Below are positions 27,987 through 37,196 of a stretch of DNA of 64,000 nucleotides, piece by piece. The translations under genes and the position numbers were made by a program. This DNA comes from Mesorhizobium sp. (GTDB taxonomy: Bacteria > Pseudomonadota > Alphaproteobacteria > Rhizobiales > Rhizobiaceae), in NCBI GenBank assembly GCA_004020645.1, contig SAQL01000028.1:1-64000 (forward strand), written 5' to 3'. The stretch's first letter is position 1. Each line of letters opens with the position of its first letter. The notes beneath the pieces are model-generated. The model was not told the DNA's origin. It saw only the letters and a list, made by a program, of their open reading frames with translations, and made no database searches.

Positions 27987-28466
27987 TCACGCGCGCGCTA
28001 CCTCGGGATAGGTTTCGATGGCTGCGATTGCGTCGCCGACCAGTTTCGTGCCGGCCTCGGCGAGCTTGCGGAGCGTCTCGAAGCCGAACCGGTGGACGTC
28101 GCGCAGCGTCTTCGACAGAGCGACCAACCGCCCCGCCGTGAAAAGCACGCGCCCAAAGCCTTCATGGCTCAGCTCTATCATCGGCGACGCCATCAGGCCG
28201 CAGCGCTCCTCGATCGCAAGCCCAACGGCGGTGTAAAACATATCAAGTCTCCACAGCACGTCCGGATCGGGATCGCCGATGATTGGGATTGCACGGCGCT
28301 GTTCCTTAGTGATGATGAAGGCGGCCAGCAGCTCGGCGTCCGCTTTGCCTTCCCACGCCCCGTAGGAATCCTGAGCACGGATCAGCCGTACGAGGCATTT
28401 GAGGAACGGGTTGGCAAGTGCCACCTCGTCCTCAGCGACAGCAGGGCTAACCGCAGGGCCAGACAT
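27987..28466 (-). CDS. NifX-associated nitrogen fixation protein (DUF269)
   Basis: This 159-residue protein belongs to the DUF269 family always found next to nifX. Conserved blocks are FIITKEQRRAIPIIGDPDP, WRLDMFYTAVGLAIEE, LSHEGFGRVLFTAGRLV and the C-terminal VHRFGFETLRKLAEAG. The ATG at 28466 has AGGAG eight bases upstream; an upstream in-frame start lacks this. It lies 20 bases after nifX. A broken copy lies at 7690-8130. Its biochemical role in cofactor handling is not established. Confidence 0.92.
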   Translation of the reverse strand: MSGPAVSPAVAEDEVALANPFLKCLVRLIRAQDSYGAWEGKADAELLAAFIITKEQRRAIPIIGDPDPDVLWRLDMFYTAVGLAIEERCGLMASPMIELSHEGFGRVLFTAGRLVALSKTLRDVHRFGFETLRKLAEAGTKLVGDAIAAIETYPEVARA

Positions 28467-28486
28467 TTCGCCTTCTCCTCTTTCAG

Positions 28487-28972
28487 TCACTCGTCCTCGA
28501 AGGACCGTTTCTTCTCCGCGACGGCTGCCTCAGCCAGCACCTTGCGCAACCAAGGGGGAGGACTAGTCCTGAGCATCATCTGCGTGCGCAACAGCACCTC
28601 TTGGATGCTCTGAGGCTGCCGCACCTTGATCGGATGAATTTTTGCCGAAACAAGCTTGGCTGCCGAAGGTCCGCCGATCGCCAGGCAAAACAGGAGGTGG
28701 CAGCCCTTCAGCGCTTCCACCTTCGGTGTGATACGGTCATCGCCCTCGGTCCGATGTTTCCCCCTTTCGTCGGAAACGTCGTCGAAGGCCACGGCTTCCA
28801 CGAGTTTCCACTCCTCGCGCGTCACATCGTAGATGACAAAGCGCCTGGCCGACCCGAAATGCGCGTTGAGCTCCCTCATGTCTTGGGTTGCGATTGCCAC
28901 GCGCAAAGCGCCTGCTCGTCGTTCACGCATCGGACCATGAACCTCGTCAGTGACGAGTGAGAGGCGACGCAC
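28487..28972 (-). CDS. nifX: Nitrogenase cofactor carrier NifX
   Basis: NifX binds the FeMo-cofactor precursor (NifB-co/VK cluster) and passes it along during cofactor assembly on NifEN. The core LRVAIATQDMRELNAHFGSA RRFVIYDV, the GCHLLFCLAIGGPSAAKLV block and PPPWLRKVL are typical. I chose GTG at 28972 (VRRLSLVTDE...), which overlaps the end of nifN by 26 bases as in related rhizobia. ATG at 28930 would give a protein of 147 residues and cannot be excluded. The C-terminal tail is acidic (KKRSFEDE). Confidence 0.9.
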   Translation of the reverse strand: MRRLSLVTDEVHGPMRERRAGALRVAIATQDMRELNAHFGSARRFVIYDVTREEWKLVEAVAFDDVSDERGKHRTEGDDRITPKVEALKGCHLLFCLAIGGPSAAKLVSAKIHPIKVRQPQSIQEVLLRTQMMLRTSPPPWLRKVLAEAAVAEKKRSFEDE

Positions 28973-30329
28973 GGGGAGCACCCGGCGTTTCGCGCTTGCG
29001 GAATGGATCAAGTTCCTGAGGCGTCGGCGCATGCCGGTTGGCTTGGAACATGTTGGCAACCTCGAAAACCAGATCACGGGTCCCTTGATAGAGGATTGAG
29101 AGCTTGTGCTGGCTGCCGAGCCGGTCGAAGATGGGGAAGCCGACGCGCATGAGGGGAATGCCAAGTCGTTGCGACGCTTGGCGTCCATGTGAATGCGTGA
29201 CCAGAAGATCAGCGCCGCCGGCAAGCGCTTCCAAATCGCCGAGATCGCCGATCTGAATCGACTCCGCCGGTACCTCTTGCAGAATTTGCGACATATCGGT
29301 CGTCGTGACTGCCGCCGCGATTTCCGACCCCATATCCACGAAGAAGGTTGCGAATTGATAGAGTTGGTCTGGTTCAGCAGCGATCGCAATTTTCTTGCCT
29401 CCGAAATGGAAATGTCCGTCGAGCAACGCATCCTGCAATTGCGCCCGTCGACGGCACACGCCTGTCGGCACAGGCTCGCCAGAAATCCCTGACAGCAGGG
29501 AAAAGAACTGATCGGCGCTCTTCAATCCGGTCAGCGTCTCGAAGAGCACGTAAGGGACGCCGGTCACCTTGTGCAGAACCTCGGCCGGGCGGCGCATATG
29601 CTCGCCGATGGCGATGCAGTGCTCGACCGCGCCGAGCTCGCGGATGTCCTCGACGCTCGTCCCTCCATAGGTAGTCGTCACCCAGTGATCGGGCACAGTG
29701 CCGTCGAGCGAGCCTGAGACGTCCGGCAAAATCACCGGTTGCAGCCCAAAGCCTTCAACCATCTCACGCAAATGCTCGACGTCAGCCACGGTGAGATTCC
29801 AGCCGGGCAGGATCGCGATCGTCTTTGACTGCCGCGCCCGCTCGCCTGGCCGTGTAATGCCTTCGATCATCGCGGTGACAGCGGTAGCCCAGCCCTCTTC
29901 GAGGGCGCCGCTGAAATCCGGCGTGTTGGCCAGCACGATCTCAGTACCCGCGAGTTCTTCCGCCCGTTTCAGCCTGATGTCGGCGATGTCGCCTGCGGAA
30001 TCCTCGCCACGGGTTTCCACCAGGGCCGTCGTGCAGACCCCGATCAGCTTTGGCTTCGTGCGAGTCTTGAGATTCATGATCGCCTCTTCCAGATTGTCCG
30101 CCCCGCCGAGGATGGTCGCCACTTCATCCATCGCGGTGGTCTGTAGGGGGATCGTTTCCTTGAAATGCCGCACTAAGAGCACGAGCGCGAAGCTGGTGCA
30201 GCCCTGGCTGCCGTGGAGCAGCGGCATTGCGCCCTCGACCCCGAGAAAGGCCAGGGCGGCACCCAGCGGCTGTGATGATTTCAGTGGGTTGACCGAGGCT
30301 GATTTGTTCTTGGAAAGGATGCGGGTCAT
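28947..30329 (-). CDS. nifN: Nitrogenase FeMo-cofactor scaffold subunit NifN
   Basis: This 460-residue NifK paralogue forms the NifE2N2 scaffold on which the FeMo-cofactor is completed. It shows QPLGAALAFLGVEGAMPLLH with GSQGCTSFALV, the NifN cysteine region; the first cysteine seen in many NifN proteins (before QPLG) is replaced by serine here. Further typical blocks are TAMDEVATILGGADNLEEAI and SHGRQASQRLGIPLMRVGFP IFDRLG. The start overlaps the nifE stop in ATGA. Regulation follows the upstream nifH promoter, since no promoter is seen between the genes. Confidence 0.97.
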   Translation of the reverse strand: MTRILSKNKSASVNPLKSSQPLGAALAFLGVEGAMPLLHGSQGCTSFALVLLVRHFKETIPLQTTAMDEVATILGGADNLEEAIMNLKTRTKPKLIGVCTTALVETRGEDSAGDIADIRLKRAEELAGTEIVLANTPDFSGALEEGWATAVTAMIEGITRPGERARQSKTIAILPGWNLTVADVEHLREMVEGFGLQPVILPDVSGSLDGTVPDHWVTTTYGGTSVEDIRELGAVEHCIAIGEHMRRPAEVLHKVTGVPYVLFETLTGLKSADQFFSLLSGISGEPVPTGVCRRRAQLQDALLDGHFHFGGKKIAIAAEPDQLYQFATFFVDMGSEIAAAVTTTDMSQILQEVPAESIQIGDLGDLEALAGGADLLVTHSHGRQASQRLGIPLMRVGFPIFDRLGSQHKLSILYQGTRDLVFEVANMFQANRHAPTPQELDPFRKRETPGAPRASPLTRH

Positions 30330-31828
30330 CGAATTTCCTCAACACCAGCCGAAATCGTCCGCGTCGCGCCGGCGAATTCCTGGACAGCGCGCATGGTCGC
30401 CGTGTCATTCTTGGTGCTCGGCAATTCGTCCTTCACATCGGGCTGGCACTCCCACGGGGCCCGCTCGCGCACCTGGCACCAGATCGGGCTGTGAATGGCG
30501 AGGTCGATCTGTCGTACAAGTTCCACCATGCCATCGTAACCGGCGTAAGGGTGTTGGCGCTCCTGGTTGATGTCGAGCCAGGGCGTCTTGGCCTTGAGCG
30601 CGACGAATTGCGTGCGCCCACCCGACAGCAAGATATCGGCCTTGCCTTCTGAGAGCATGGCGTAAAGGTCGCGCGCTGCCATCTGCTCGAACATGTGGTT
30701 GTCGTCCTTTAGGATCTGTTTGATCCGCTCCTTGTCTTCGACCGTGGATTTCTTGACCGAGGTGCCCACGATCTCCATGCCGATCTCCATCAGCGCATGG
30801 ACGACCGACCAGGACTTCACACCGCCCGTGTTGAGCAGCACGCGCTTGCCTTGCAGCCGCCGCCGGTAGGCTTCGAGCTTTCTCCATGCCACCGCCTCCT
30901 GCTCGACGATCAGCGTCTCTGTGCGGTCTAGGATCTCCGGATCGGCGCCCTTCCTCACCAGCAGCTGAGCAATGCTTCGGAGTGCTTGCGACGTGTCCGA
31001 GATGCCGTAGAAGGAGCCCTCAAAGAAAGGGATGTCCCAGCGCTCGTCCATCTTGCGGGCCAGATTAATGAGGGCCGTCGAGCACACCACCATAGCCGCC
31101 CGGGCGCGGTGCGCGGAAGCAACGTCGAGATAGCGCGCGTCCCCCGGAATGCAGGCGCGCACCCGGATCCCGAGCCGATCAAGGAGCGGCTTTATCAGCC
31201 AGAATTCGCCGGAAAGGTTGAACTCTCCAAGGACGTTGATGTCGTACGGCCCGGTGTCGTCGGGTTCCACCGTGCCGATGACGTGGTCGAGCAACGCCTC
31301 GGCGGCGAGCTTGTTGCCAAGGTTCTTGGAGCCGGCCAGTCCCGGCGCATTGACCGGAACCACGGCCAAGCCAAATTTTTCGGCGGCGCGTTTGCAGACG
31401 GCCTCGATATCCTCGCCGATGAGGGCCGTTACGCAGGTCGAATAGACAAACACTGCCGGCGGCGCATACGTTTCCTTGATTTCGCGGATCGCCCTGAAGA
31501 GCTTCCGCTCACCCTGCCCCATCACCACATCGAGTTCGGTAAGGTCCGTCGTGAAGCTTGTGCGCCACAAGGTCGGCCCAGACGAAGCTGCACCGCGGTT
31601 GTCCCAGGAATTGCCTTCGCAGGCGAGCGGCGCATGGACCAGGTGCGCAACGTCAGTGATCGGCTGCAGCACGATCTTGGCCCCGTCAAAGGCACAACCG
31701 CCCGCTGCCGCTCCCGGCGTCAGCGGCCGTGCGCAGCCTTCCTTGCGCGCCTTGGCATCCTTGCCACGGTTCTTGTCGCAGGCGGGCTCGTCGAAAACGT
31801 CCTGGATCTTGGCACTGAGCGAGGTCAT
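30326..31828 (-). CDS. nifE: Nitrogenase FeMo-cofactor scaffold subunit NifE
   Basis: The 500-residue NifD paralogue pairs with NifN. The P-cluster-like cysteines are in GGCAFDGAKIVLQPITDVAH, VHAPLACEGNSWDNRGA and VYSTCVTALIGEDIEAV. The C-terminal part with SGGRTQFVALKAKTPWLDIN matches the cofactor-binding region, with NQERQHPYAGYDGMVEL following. It starts 56 bases after nifK with GGAG ten bases before ATG. The protein has normal length and no visible damage. Confidence 0.97.
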   Translation of the reverse strand: MTSLSAKIQDVFDEPACDKNRGKDAKARKEGCARPLTPGAAAGGCAFDGAKIVLQPITDVAHLVHAPLACEGNSWDNRGAASSGPTLWRTSFTTDLTELDVVMGQGERKLFRAIREIKETYAPPAVFVYSTCVTALIGEDIEAVCKRAAEKFGLAVVPVNAPGLAGSKNLGNKLAAEALLDHVIGTVEPDDTGPYDINVLGEFNLSGEFWLIKPLLDRLGIRVRACIPGDARYLDVASAHRARAAMVVCSTALINLARKMDERWDIPFFEGSFYGISDTSQALRSIAQLLVRKGADPEILDRTETLIVEQEAVAWRKLEAYRRRLQGKRVLLNTGGVKSWSVVHALMEIGMEIVGTSVKKSTVEDKERIKQILKDDNHMFEQMAARDLYAMLSEGKADILLSGGRTQFVALKAKTPWLDINQERQHPYAGYDGMVELVRQIDLAIHSPIWCQVRERAPWECQPDVKDELPSTKNDTATMRAVQEFAGATRTISAGVEEIR

Positions 31829-31884
31829 TGCGTCAGTCTCCAGTCGGCAATGAACGGGCCCGGGCGAATTGCCGGCGGTGTCTT

Positions 31885-33426
31885 CTAGCGGGTGAGATCA
31901 TAGGAATAGTCCGTCACGCCCGTCTGGCTCGTCTCGCGATCGAGCTTGTCGAAGATCTTGTCGAGGATCGTCGTCAGCACGCGTAATCCGCCCTGGTAGC
32001 CCATGAGCGCAAAGCGATGGTGGTGGTGCCGGTCGAAGATTGGAAACGTCAGCCGGATCAGCGGCGTGCCGGTGTCGCGCTCCAGATACTTGCCATAGGA
32101 ATTGCCGATCAGCAGGTCCACTGGCTCGGTGAAGAGCAGCGACCGCATCGCCCAAAGGTCCTTGCCCGGCCAGACCTGAGCGTCCTTGCCGAAGGGCGAC
32201 GATGCAAGCAGTTCCTTCAACTCGGCTTCCCACGCCGAGGTGCCGTTGGTGGCGAGGCAATGTGTCGGCTCGCCGCCGGTTTCCATGACGAAGCGGGCCA
32301 TGGCGTACACGAAATCCGGATCGCCGTAGATCGCGTATTTCTTCCCGTGCAGCCAGGACTGGCTGTCCGCCATGGCATCAACCAGTCGGCCGCGCTCCAG
32401 GCGGATTCCCTCGGGGATTTCCTTCCCGGAAAGGGCCGAGACCTTCATCAGGAATTCGTCAGTCGCCTGGACGCCGAGCGGATAATGGAACGAAGCCGTG
32501 GCGTGCCCGACTTGCTGGCAGTAGTCCAGGGTTTTTCGGGTGTTGTAGTGCTGCAGTGAAAGCGTCGCCTCGGCGTCGAGTGCTCCCTTCACCTCTTCGA
32601 TCTTCGTGCCACCGTCATACATGCGGTATTCCCCGTCCGATGGCGTGTCGAACTGGTCAGACGCGTCCTGGATGAAGGTGTAGGACACGCCCATCACATC
32701 GAGCAGGCGTTTGAGTTCCCGGTTGTTGCCAACGCAGTAGCCGTCGAAGCCCGGAATGACGTTGATGGTTCCCTTGGCTTCCGTGCGCTGCTGGCCTTTC
32801 CAGAAGTGCTCCAGAATGCCTTTGAGCATGCCGTCATAGCCATCGACATGGCTACCGACGAAGGCCGGCGTGTGGGCAAAGGGCACGTCAAAATCGCGCG
32901 GGACCGAATTTTCGTCCTTGGCGTTCTCGATGAAGCTGTGCAGGTCGTCGCCGATGACTTCCGCCATACAAGTCGTCGAGACTGCGATCATCTTCGGGTC
33001 GTAAAGTTGGTAGGTGTTGGCGAGCCCGTCTACCAGGTTCTTCAGGCCGCCGAATACCGCCGCGTCCTCGGTCATCGAGGAGGAAACCGCCGAAGCAGGC
33101 TCCTTGAAATGGCGCGACAGGTGCGAGCGGTAGTAGGCTACGCAGCCCTGGCTGCCGTGGACGAAGGACATGGTCCGCTCGAAGCCCGCGGCCGCGAACA
33201 CCGCGCCGAGCGGCTGACAGGCCTTGGCGGGATTTATCACAAGCGCTTCTCGGGCGAGGTTCTTTTCGCGGTATTCCCAGGTCTTGGTGAATTCGCCTTG
33301 ATCGGTAACGATCTGATCCGGGTGCGGACATTCGAAATTCAGCTTCTTCTCGGCAAGCATCTGCCTGTATTCCGGCTCGCGGAACAGGGGAGCGTGGTCG
33401 AGAATCTCTTCAGCCGACTGCGGCAT
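31885..33426 (-). CDS. nifK: Nitrogenase MoFe protein beta subunit NifK
   Basis: The 513-residue beta subunit of dinitrogenase contributes half of each P-cluster. Cys70 (PAKACQPLGAVFAAAG), Cys95 (VHGSQGCVAYYRSHLSRHFK) and Cys153 (STTCMAEVIGDD) are the standard ligands. The ATG at 33426 (MPQSAEEILDHAPLF) has AGAGGT upstream and gives the canonical N-terminus; an upstream in-frame start at 33459 is not needed. It follows nifD by 136 bases. Confidence 0.98.
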   Translation of the reverse strand: MPQSAEEILDHAPLFREPEYRQMLAEKKLNFECPHPDQIVTDQGEFTKTWEYREKNLAREALVINPAKACQPLGAVFAAAGFERTMSFVHGSQGCVAYYRSHLSRHFKEPASAVSSSMTEDAAVFGGLKNLVDGLANTYQLYDPKMIAVSTTCMAEVIGDDLHSFIENAKDENSVPRDFDVPFAHTPAFVGSHVDGYDGMLKGILEHFWKGQQRTEAKGTINVIPGFDGYCVGNNRELKRLLDVMGVSYTFIQDASDQFDTPSDGEYRMYDGGTKIEEVKGALDAEATLSLQHYNTRKTLDYCQQVGHATASFHYPLGVQATDEFLMKVSALSGKEIPEGIRLERGRLVDAMADSQSWLHGKKYAIYGDPDFVYAMARFVMETGGEPTHCLATNGTSAWEAELKELLASSPFGKDAQVWPGKDLWAMRSLLFTEPVDLLIGNSYGKYLERDTGTPLIRLTFPIFDRHHHHRFALMGYQGGLRVLTTILDKIFDKLDRETSQTGVTDYSYDLTR

Positions 33427-33562
33427 TGGTGTTACCTCTTTTACATCTGGCCGCGCCATACGGCAGCTCAGGTACGTCGAGACGTTTGCGGTTTCCCGAG
33501 GCTCACAAGCCGCGGGGGTTCATCGTCTCTCTGGGGGGGAGAATAGGCCAGGGGACGGGCGT

Positions 33563-35065
33563 CTATTCGGCAGCTATCGCCTGCCCATGGGGCGGGCTTT
33601 CTTTCCAAGGCGCCTGGTAGAGGCCCCAGACCGGATTGTTGATGGCAAGATCCACGTCGCGCGCGAAAATGGCAAAGCCGTCATAGCCGTGATAAGGTCC
33701 CGAATAGTCCCAGGAGTGCATCTGGCGGAACGGAATGCCCATCTTCTGCACCGGGTATTTTTCCTTGATGCCAGAGCCAACGAGGTTGGGGCGAACTCCC
33801 TCGATGAACTTCTCCAACTCGTAGCCGGTAACGTCGTCATAAATCAGTGTGCCGTTCTTTACGTAATGGCCGGTGCGCTGATAGTCGTCGTTATGGGCGA
33901 ACTCGTAGCCGGTGCCGACAATGACCATGCCGAGGTCCTCGTAAGCTGTTATGACGTGACGGGGGCGCAGGCCGCCGACGTAGAGCATGACGGTGTTGCC
34001 TTCGAGGCGCGGTCGGTACTTGGAGATGACCGCGTCAACAAGCGGTCTGTACTTGGCGATGACCTTCTCGGCCTTCTCCTCGATTTCCGGCCCGAAATGC
34101 TTGGCGATGTTGCGGAGGGAAGCTTCGATCTGGGACGGTCCGAAGAAATTGTACTCCATCCAGGCGACGCCATACTTTTCCTCCATGTGCCGGCAGATGT
34201 AGTTCATCGACCGGTAGCAGTGGATGAGATTGAGCTTAGCCTTTGGTGCGCGCTCGATCTCGGCGAGTGTGGCGTCGCCCGACCAGTTGCCGACCACGCG
34301 CAATCCTATCTCCTCAAGCAAGATGCGCGAGGCCCAGGCGTCGCCGCCAATATTGTAGTCGCCGATCACGTTCACGTCGTAGGCACCAGCCTCGAACTCG
34401 ACGTCCTTCTTGTCGAAGACCCAGTCGCGGATCGAGTCATTGGCGATGTGGTGGCCGAGTGATTGCGAAACGCCGCGGAAGCCCTCGCAGCGCACTGGCA
34501 CGATAGTCTTTTCGTGCTCCTTGGCCTTTTTGCGAGAAACTGCCTCGGTGTCATCGCCAATGAGACCAATCGGGCATTCGGATTGCACGGTGATGCCCTT
34601 GTTCAACGGAAACAGTACCTCGATCTCATCGATGATCTGTTCCAGTTTCTTGTCGCCGCCGAAGACAATGTCCTTCTCCTGGAAATCGGAGGTGAACTGC
34701 ATTGTCCCGAACGTGTCGATGCCCGTTGTGCCGACGTAGTAGTTGCGGCGCTGTGACCAGGAATATTGGCCGCAACCGACGGGCCCGTGCGAGATATGGA
34801 CCATGTCCTTGACTGGGCCCCAAACCACGCCCTTTGAGCCGGCATAGGCGCAGCCGCGTATGGTCATCACACCAGGAATGGACTTGATGTTCGATTTGAC
34901 GTCGCATTCGGAAATGACTTCACTTTCCTCGCCAGCCTCGTCTCCGCTCTTTGCGACGCTGAGATGCTTTTTGCGGCGCTTCGCCGCTTTGTCGGGATAT
35001 TGCGATAGTACATCCTCAATAAGCTTCGCATGGAGAGCACCATCATTCTCGTATTCCAGGCTCAT
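33563..35065 (-). CDS. nifD: Nitrogenase MoFe protein alpha subunit NifD
   Basis: The 500-residue alpha subunit carries the FeMo-cofactor. P-cluster ligands are Cys72 (IRGCAYAGSKGVVWGP), Cys98 (HGPVGCGQYSW) and the Cys in QSECPIGLIGDD (about 164). The FeMo-co cysteine lies in LIHCYRSMNYICRHMEEKYG (about 285) and the histidine in IPFRQMHSWDYSGPYHGYDG (about 450). Length and motifs are normal. It follows nifH by 91 bases, in which a hairpin is seen. AAGGGG precedes its ATG. Confidence 0.98.
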   Translation of the reverse strand: MSLEYENDGALHAKLIEDVLSQYPDKAAKRRKKHLSVAKSGDEAGEESEVISECDVKSNIKSIPGVMTIRGCAYAGSKGVVWGPVKDMVHISHGPVGCGQYSWSQRRNYYVGTTGIDTFGTMQFTSDFQEKDIVFGGDKKLEQIIDEIEVLFPLNKGITVQSECPIGLIGDDTEAVSRKKAKEHEKTIVPVRCEGFRGVSQSLGHHIANDSIRDWVFDKKDVEFEAGAYDVNVIGDYNIGGDAWASRILLEEIGLRVVGNWSGDATLAEIERAPKAKLNLIHCYRSMNYICRHMEEKYGVAWMEYNFFGPSQIEASLRNIAKHFGPEIEEKAEKVIAKYRPLVDAVISKYRPRLEGNTVMLYVGGLRPRHVITAYEDLGMVIVGTGYEFAHNDDYQRTGHYVKNGTLIYDDVTGYELEKFIEGVRPNLVGSGIKEKYPVQKMGIPFRQMHSWDYSGPYHGYDGFAIFARDVDLAINNPVWGLYQAPWKESPPHGQAIAAE

Positions 35066-35091
35066 GGGACCCCTTTCAAGGTGTCTGGTGA

Positions 35092-35109
35092 CGCCTCACC
35101 GACGAGGCG
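35092..35109 (-). promoter_or_regulatory. Intergenic hairpin between nifH and nifD
   Basis: CGCCTC and GAGGCG form a 6-bp stem around a six-base loop in the 91-base nifH-nifD gap. Such a structure could stabilise the 5' nifH part of the message and explain its excess over nifDK transcripts, or act as a partial terminator. No T-run follows in the direction of transcription. Confidence 0.4.
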
Positions 35110-35156
35110 CCGTTTTTTGCAAGGCGCGCCAGCTCAAGGAGCGCCCAATATCGTCC

Positions 35157-36050
35157 TTACTGGGCGGCCGCCTTCGCCGCTTCCTTGGCCTGAAGCTCGG
35201 CAAGCATCTGCTCGTCGGTCTTCATGATGCCGAAGTCGAGGAGCATTTCCTCGAGCTCCTCCATGGTGATCGGTGTCGGGATGGTGCCCTGGCCCGAATT
35301 GGCATGGATCTTTTCGGCCAGCGCGCGATACTCGCCGGCCTGCTTGGAGTCGGGCGCATATTGGATCACTGACATCTTTCTGAGTTCGGCGTGCTGGACG
35401 ATGTTGTCGCGCGGCACGAAGTGGATGAGCTTGGAATTGAGCCTGGAAGCCAGTGCTTCGGCCAGGTCGAGCTCACGGTCGGTCTGACGCTCGTTGCAGA
35501 TCAGTCCGCCGAGCCGCACGCCGCCCGAATGGGCATATTTCAGGATGCCCTTGGCGATATTGTTGGCGGCATAGAGCGCCATCATCTCCCCGGACATGAC
35601 GATGTAGATTTCCTGCGCCTTGCCCTCGCGGATCGGCATCGCGAAACCGCCGCACACCACGTCCCCGAGCACGTCGTAGGAGACATAGTCGACATCGTCA
35701 TAGGCGCCGTTCTCCTCAAGGAAGTTGATCGAGGTGATAACGCCGCGACCGGCGCAGCCAACACCCGGCTCCGGGCCGCCGGATTCCACGCATTTGATGC
35801 CTCTATAGCCAACCTTGAGCACGTCCTGGAGCTCGAGGTCTTCGACCGAACCTTCCTGTGCCGCGAGATGCAGGACCGTATCCTGAGCCTTCGAGTTCAG
35901 GATCAGGCGGGTGGAGTCGGCTTTGGGGTCGCAGCCGACGATGAGGATTCTCTGCCCGAGGTCGACAAGGGCGGCGAGCGTATTTTGGGAGGTGGTGGAC
36001 TTGCCGATGCCGCCCTTGCCGTAAAAGGCGATCTGACGCAGACCTGACAT
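35157..36050 (-). CDS. nifH: Nitrogenase Fe protein NifH
   Basis: This 297-residue dinitrogenase reductase dimer transfers electrons to MoFe protein with ATP hydrolysis. The P-loop GKGGIGKST is at residues 11-19. The 4Fe-4S ligands are Cys99 (PGVGCAGRGV, with Arg102 as the ADP-ribosylation site) and Cys133 (VVCGGFAMPIREG). The frame is open 80 codons further upstream, but that stretch holds the promoter. The ATG at 36050 has AAGGAAAG before it and gives the universal N-terminus MSGLRQIAFYGKGGIGKST. First gene of the nifHDKENX run. Confidence 0.99.
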   Translation of the reverse strand: MSGLRQIAFYGKGGIGKSTTSQNTLAALVDLGQRILIVGCDPKADSTRLILNSKAQDTVLHLAAQEGSVEDLELQDVLKVGYRGIKCVESGGPEPGVGCAGRGVITSINFLEENGAYDDVDYVSYDVLGDVVCGGFAMPIREGKAQEIYIVMSGEMMALYAANNIAKGILKYAHSGGVRLGGLICNERQTDRELDLAEALASRLNSKLIHFVPRDNIVQHAELRKMSVIQYAPDSKQAGEYRALAEKIHANSGQGTIPTPITMEELEEMLLDFGIMKTDEQMLAELQAKEAAKAAAQ

Positions 36051-36139
36051 TATAGCTTTCCTTCCTTCGTTCCATCCGTCACGGCTGCCCGCGACATGAA
36101 TGCCGATGGGCAGCTCTTGCCGCCTCACACCGAAGGGTC

Positions 36140-36154
36140 TCAAGACCCGTGCCA
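36140..36154 (-). promoter_or_regulatory. nifH -24/-12 (sigma-54) promoter
   Basis: On the minus strand TGGCACG-GGTC-TTGA lies about 90 bases before the nifH ATG. The -24 half is perfect. The -12 half reads TTGA instead of the usual TTGC; the same change occurs in the hmuS promoter at 55320-55334. Confidence 0.8.
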
Positions 36155-36263
36155 ACTTGACCGATTGATAGCCAACAAGAGTTTTTGTCTTTTCTCTTCC
36201 GCGAGTTAGCTTGAGCTCTAACAAGTGCTTGCTGCCAGAATAGGTGATTGTCGGAACAAGCCG

Positions 36264-36279
36264 TGTAGCGGACCCGACA
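36264..36279. promoter_or_regulatory. NifA upstream activator site for nifH
   Basis: TGT-agcggacccg-ACA is a perfect TGT-N10-ACA site about 110 bases upstream of the -24 element, the normal distance for NifA acting through DNA looping. Confidence 0.8.
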
Positions 36280-36419
36280 ATGCCCGACACAAAGCGTCGG
36301 ATAGCGATCCTCGAGGCCGCTACGGCTGACTAATGGGGCAGCGCCGAGGCGACTTGGTAGGGAAACGGCTACAGGGGAATCGGCCCTGCAGTCCGTGCAG
36401 CAGCTGGTATCCATCTGAG

Positions 36420-37196
36420 CGGTAGATTAAACACGGGCCGCCACCGAACGGCGTCGAAAGAATGTGCCGCTATTTGCATGGGCGCTAATTGAGGAGTCGG
36501 TTACCCTTCACATCCGCTGTCGGCACTATTTCGGGTTGAGCAATGGCTCGCGGAGCTGGTGTGCTCCGGCTACGGCCGCGGTGCCTCGCAGCCCCAGCGC
36601 CTTAGCAACGCTACCGGTCATTTGCGAGAAGTAGCCCTGCTCCAAAGGATCCACGACACTACTCTGGCCAGCGATCGATTTGCGGCGTCTTCCACGGTAG
36701 GACGCTGAATATAGCGCCCTCATCAACGAACGACTTTGCGGAGCCGATCCCGCCCTGGAGGGCGCGCGTCGCATTGGAATGGCTGGAGCGGGTTCTCGCC
36801 GACACGACCCAGGCTAAGGTGCGGGTGACCTGAACGAGGGGAGTGGGGCGACCCTGACCTCCCGCCGCTTTGCCGCAGAGGCGTTTGAGGACACCCTGCC
36901 TGTTCCCGCCGCCGTACATCAGACGTCGGTGCTCGGTAGCTGCTTTGCGCGTGCCTGGTTCGAGACCGACCGGCGAAGTCGGATGGATTAGCCTGATGGG
37001 ATGCCTCCGACGATGACATCCTCATCCGGCTCGGAGTAACCGGCACCAATGTTGCACGCCGCACTATTACAACGTGTCGGGCAGCGATGAACATTCCCTT
37101 CGTGAACGCCGCCGGCAACGGCGGCCCCTCTGTCTTTAACGCGGGTCAACGCAGCCAACCCATGTTGCAGGGCGCCCAAACTGGCGGGGCTTATTC
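36420..37196. other. Stretch between the nifH control region and the MFS gene
   Basis: No convincing gene. A plus-strand frame near 37087-37195 reads FVNAAGNGGPSVFNAG, reminiscent of a subtilase serine-region neighbourhood, but it is short and closes at once. The segment may hold remnants of such a gene. Confidence 0.4.

Noticed and set aside
33587..34462. Long plus-strand frames opposite nifD and nifK
   Set aside because: These are antisense shadows of highly biased nif genes.
36051..36290. 80-codon N-terminal extension of the NifH frame
   Set aside because: The stretch contains the -24/-12 promoter, and the ATG at 36050 has a good ribosome-binding site and gives the universal NifH start.
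36526..36919. Minus-strand frames upstream of the nifH promoter
   Set aside because: No motif; the composition is as in other non-coding stretches here.
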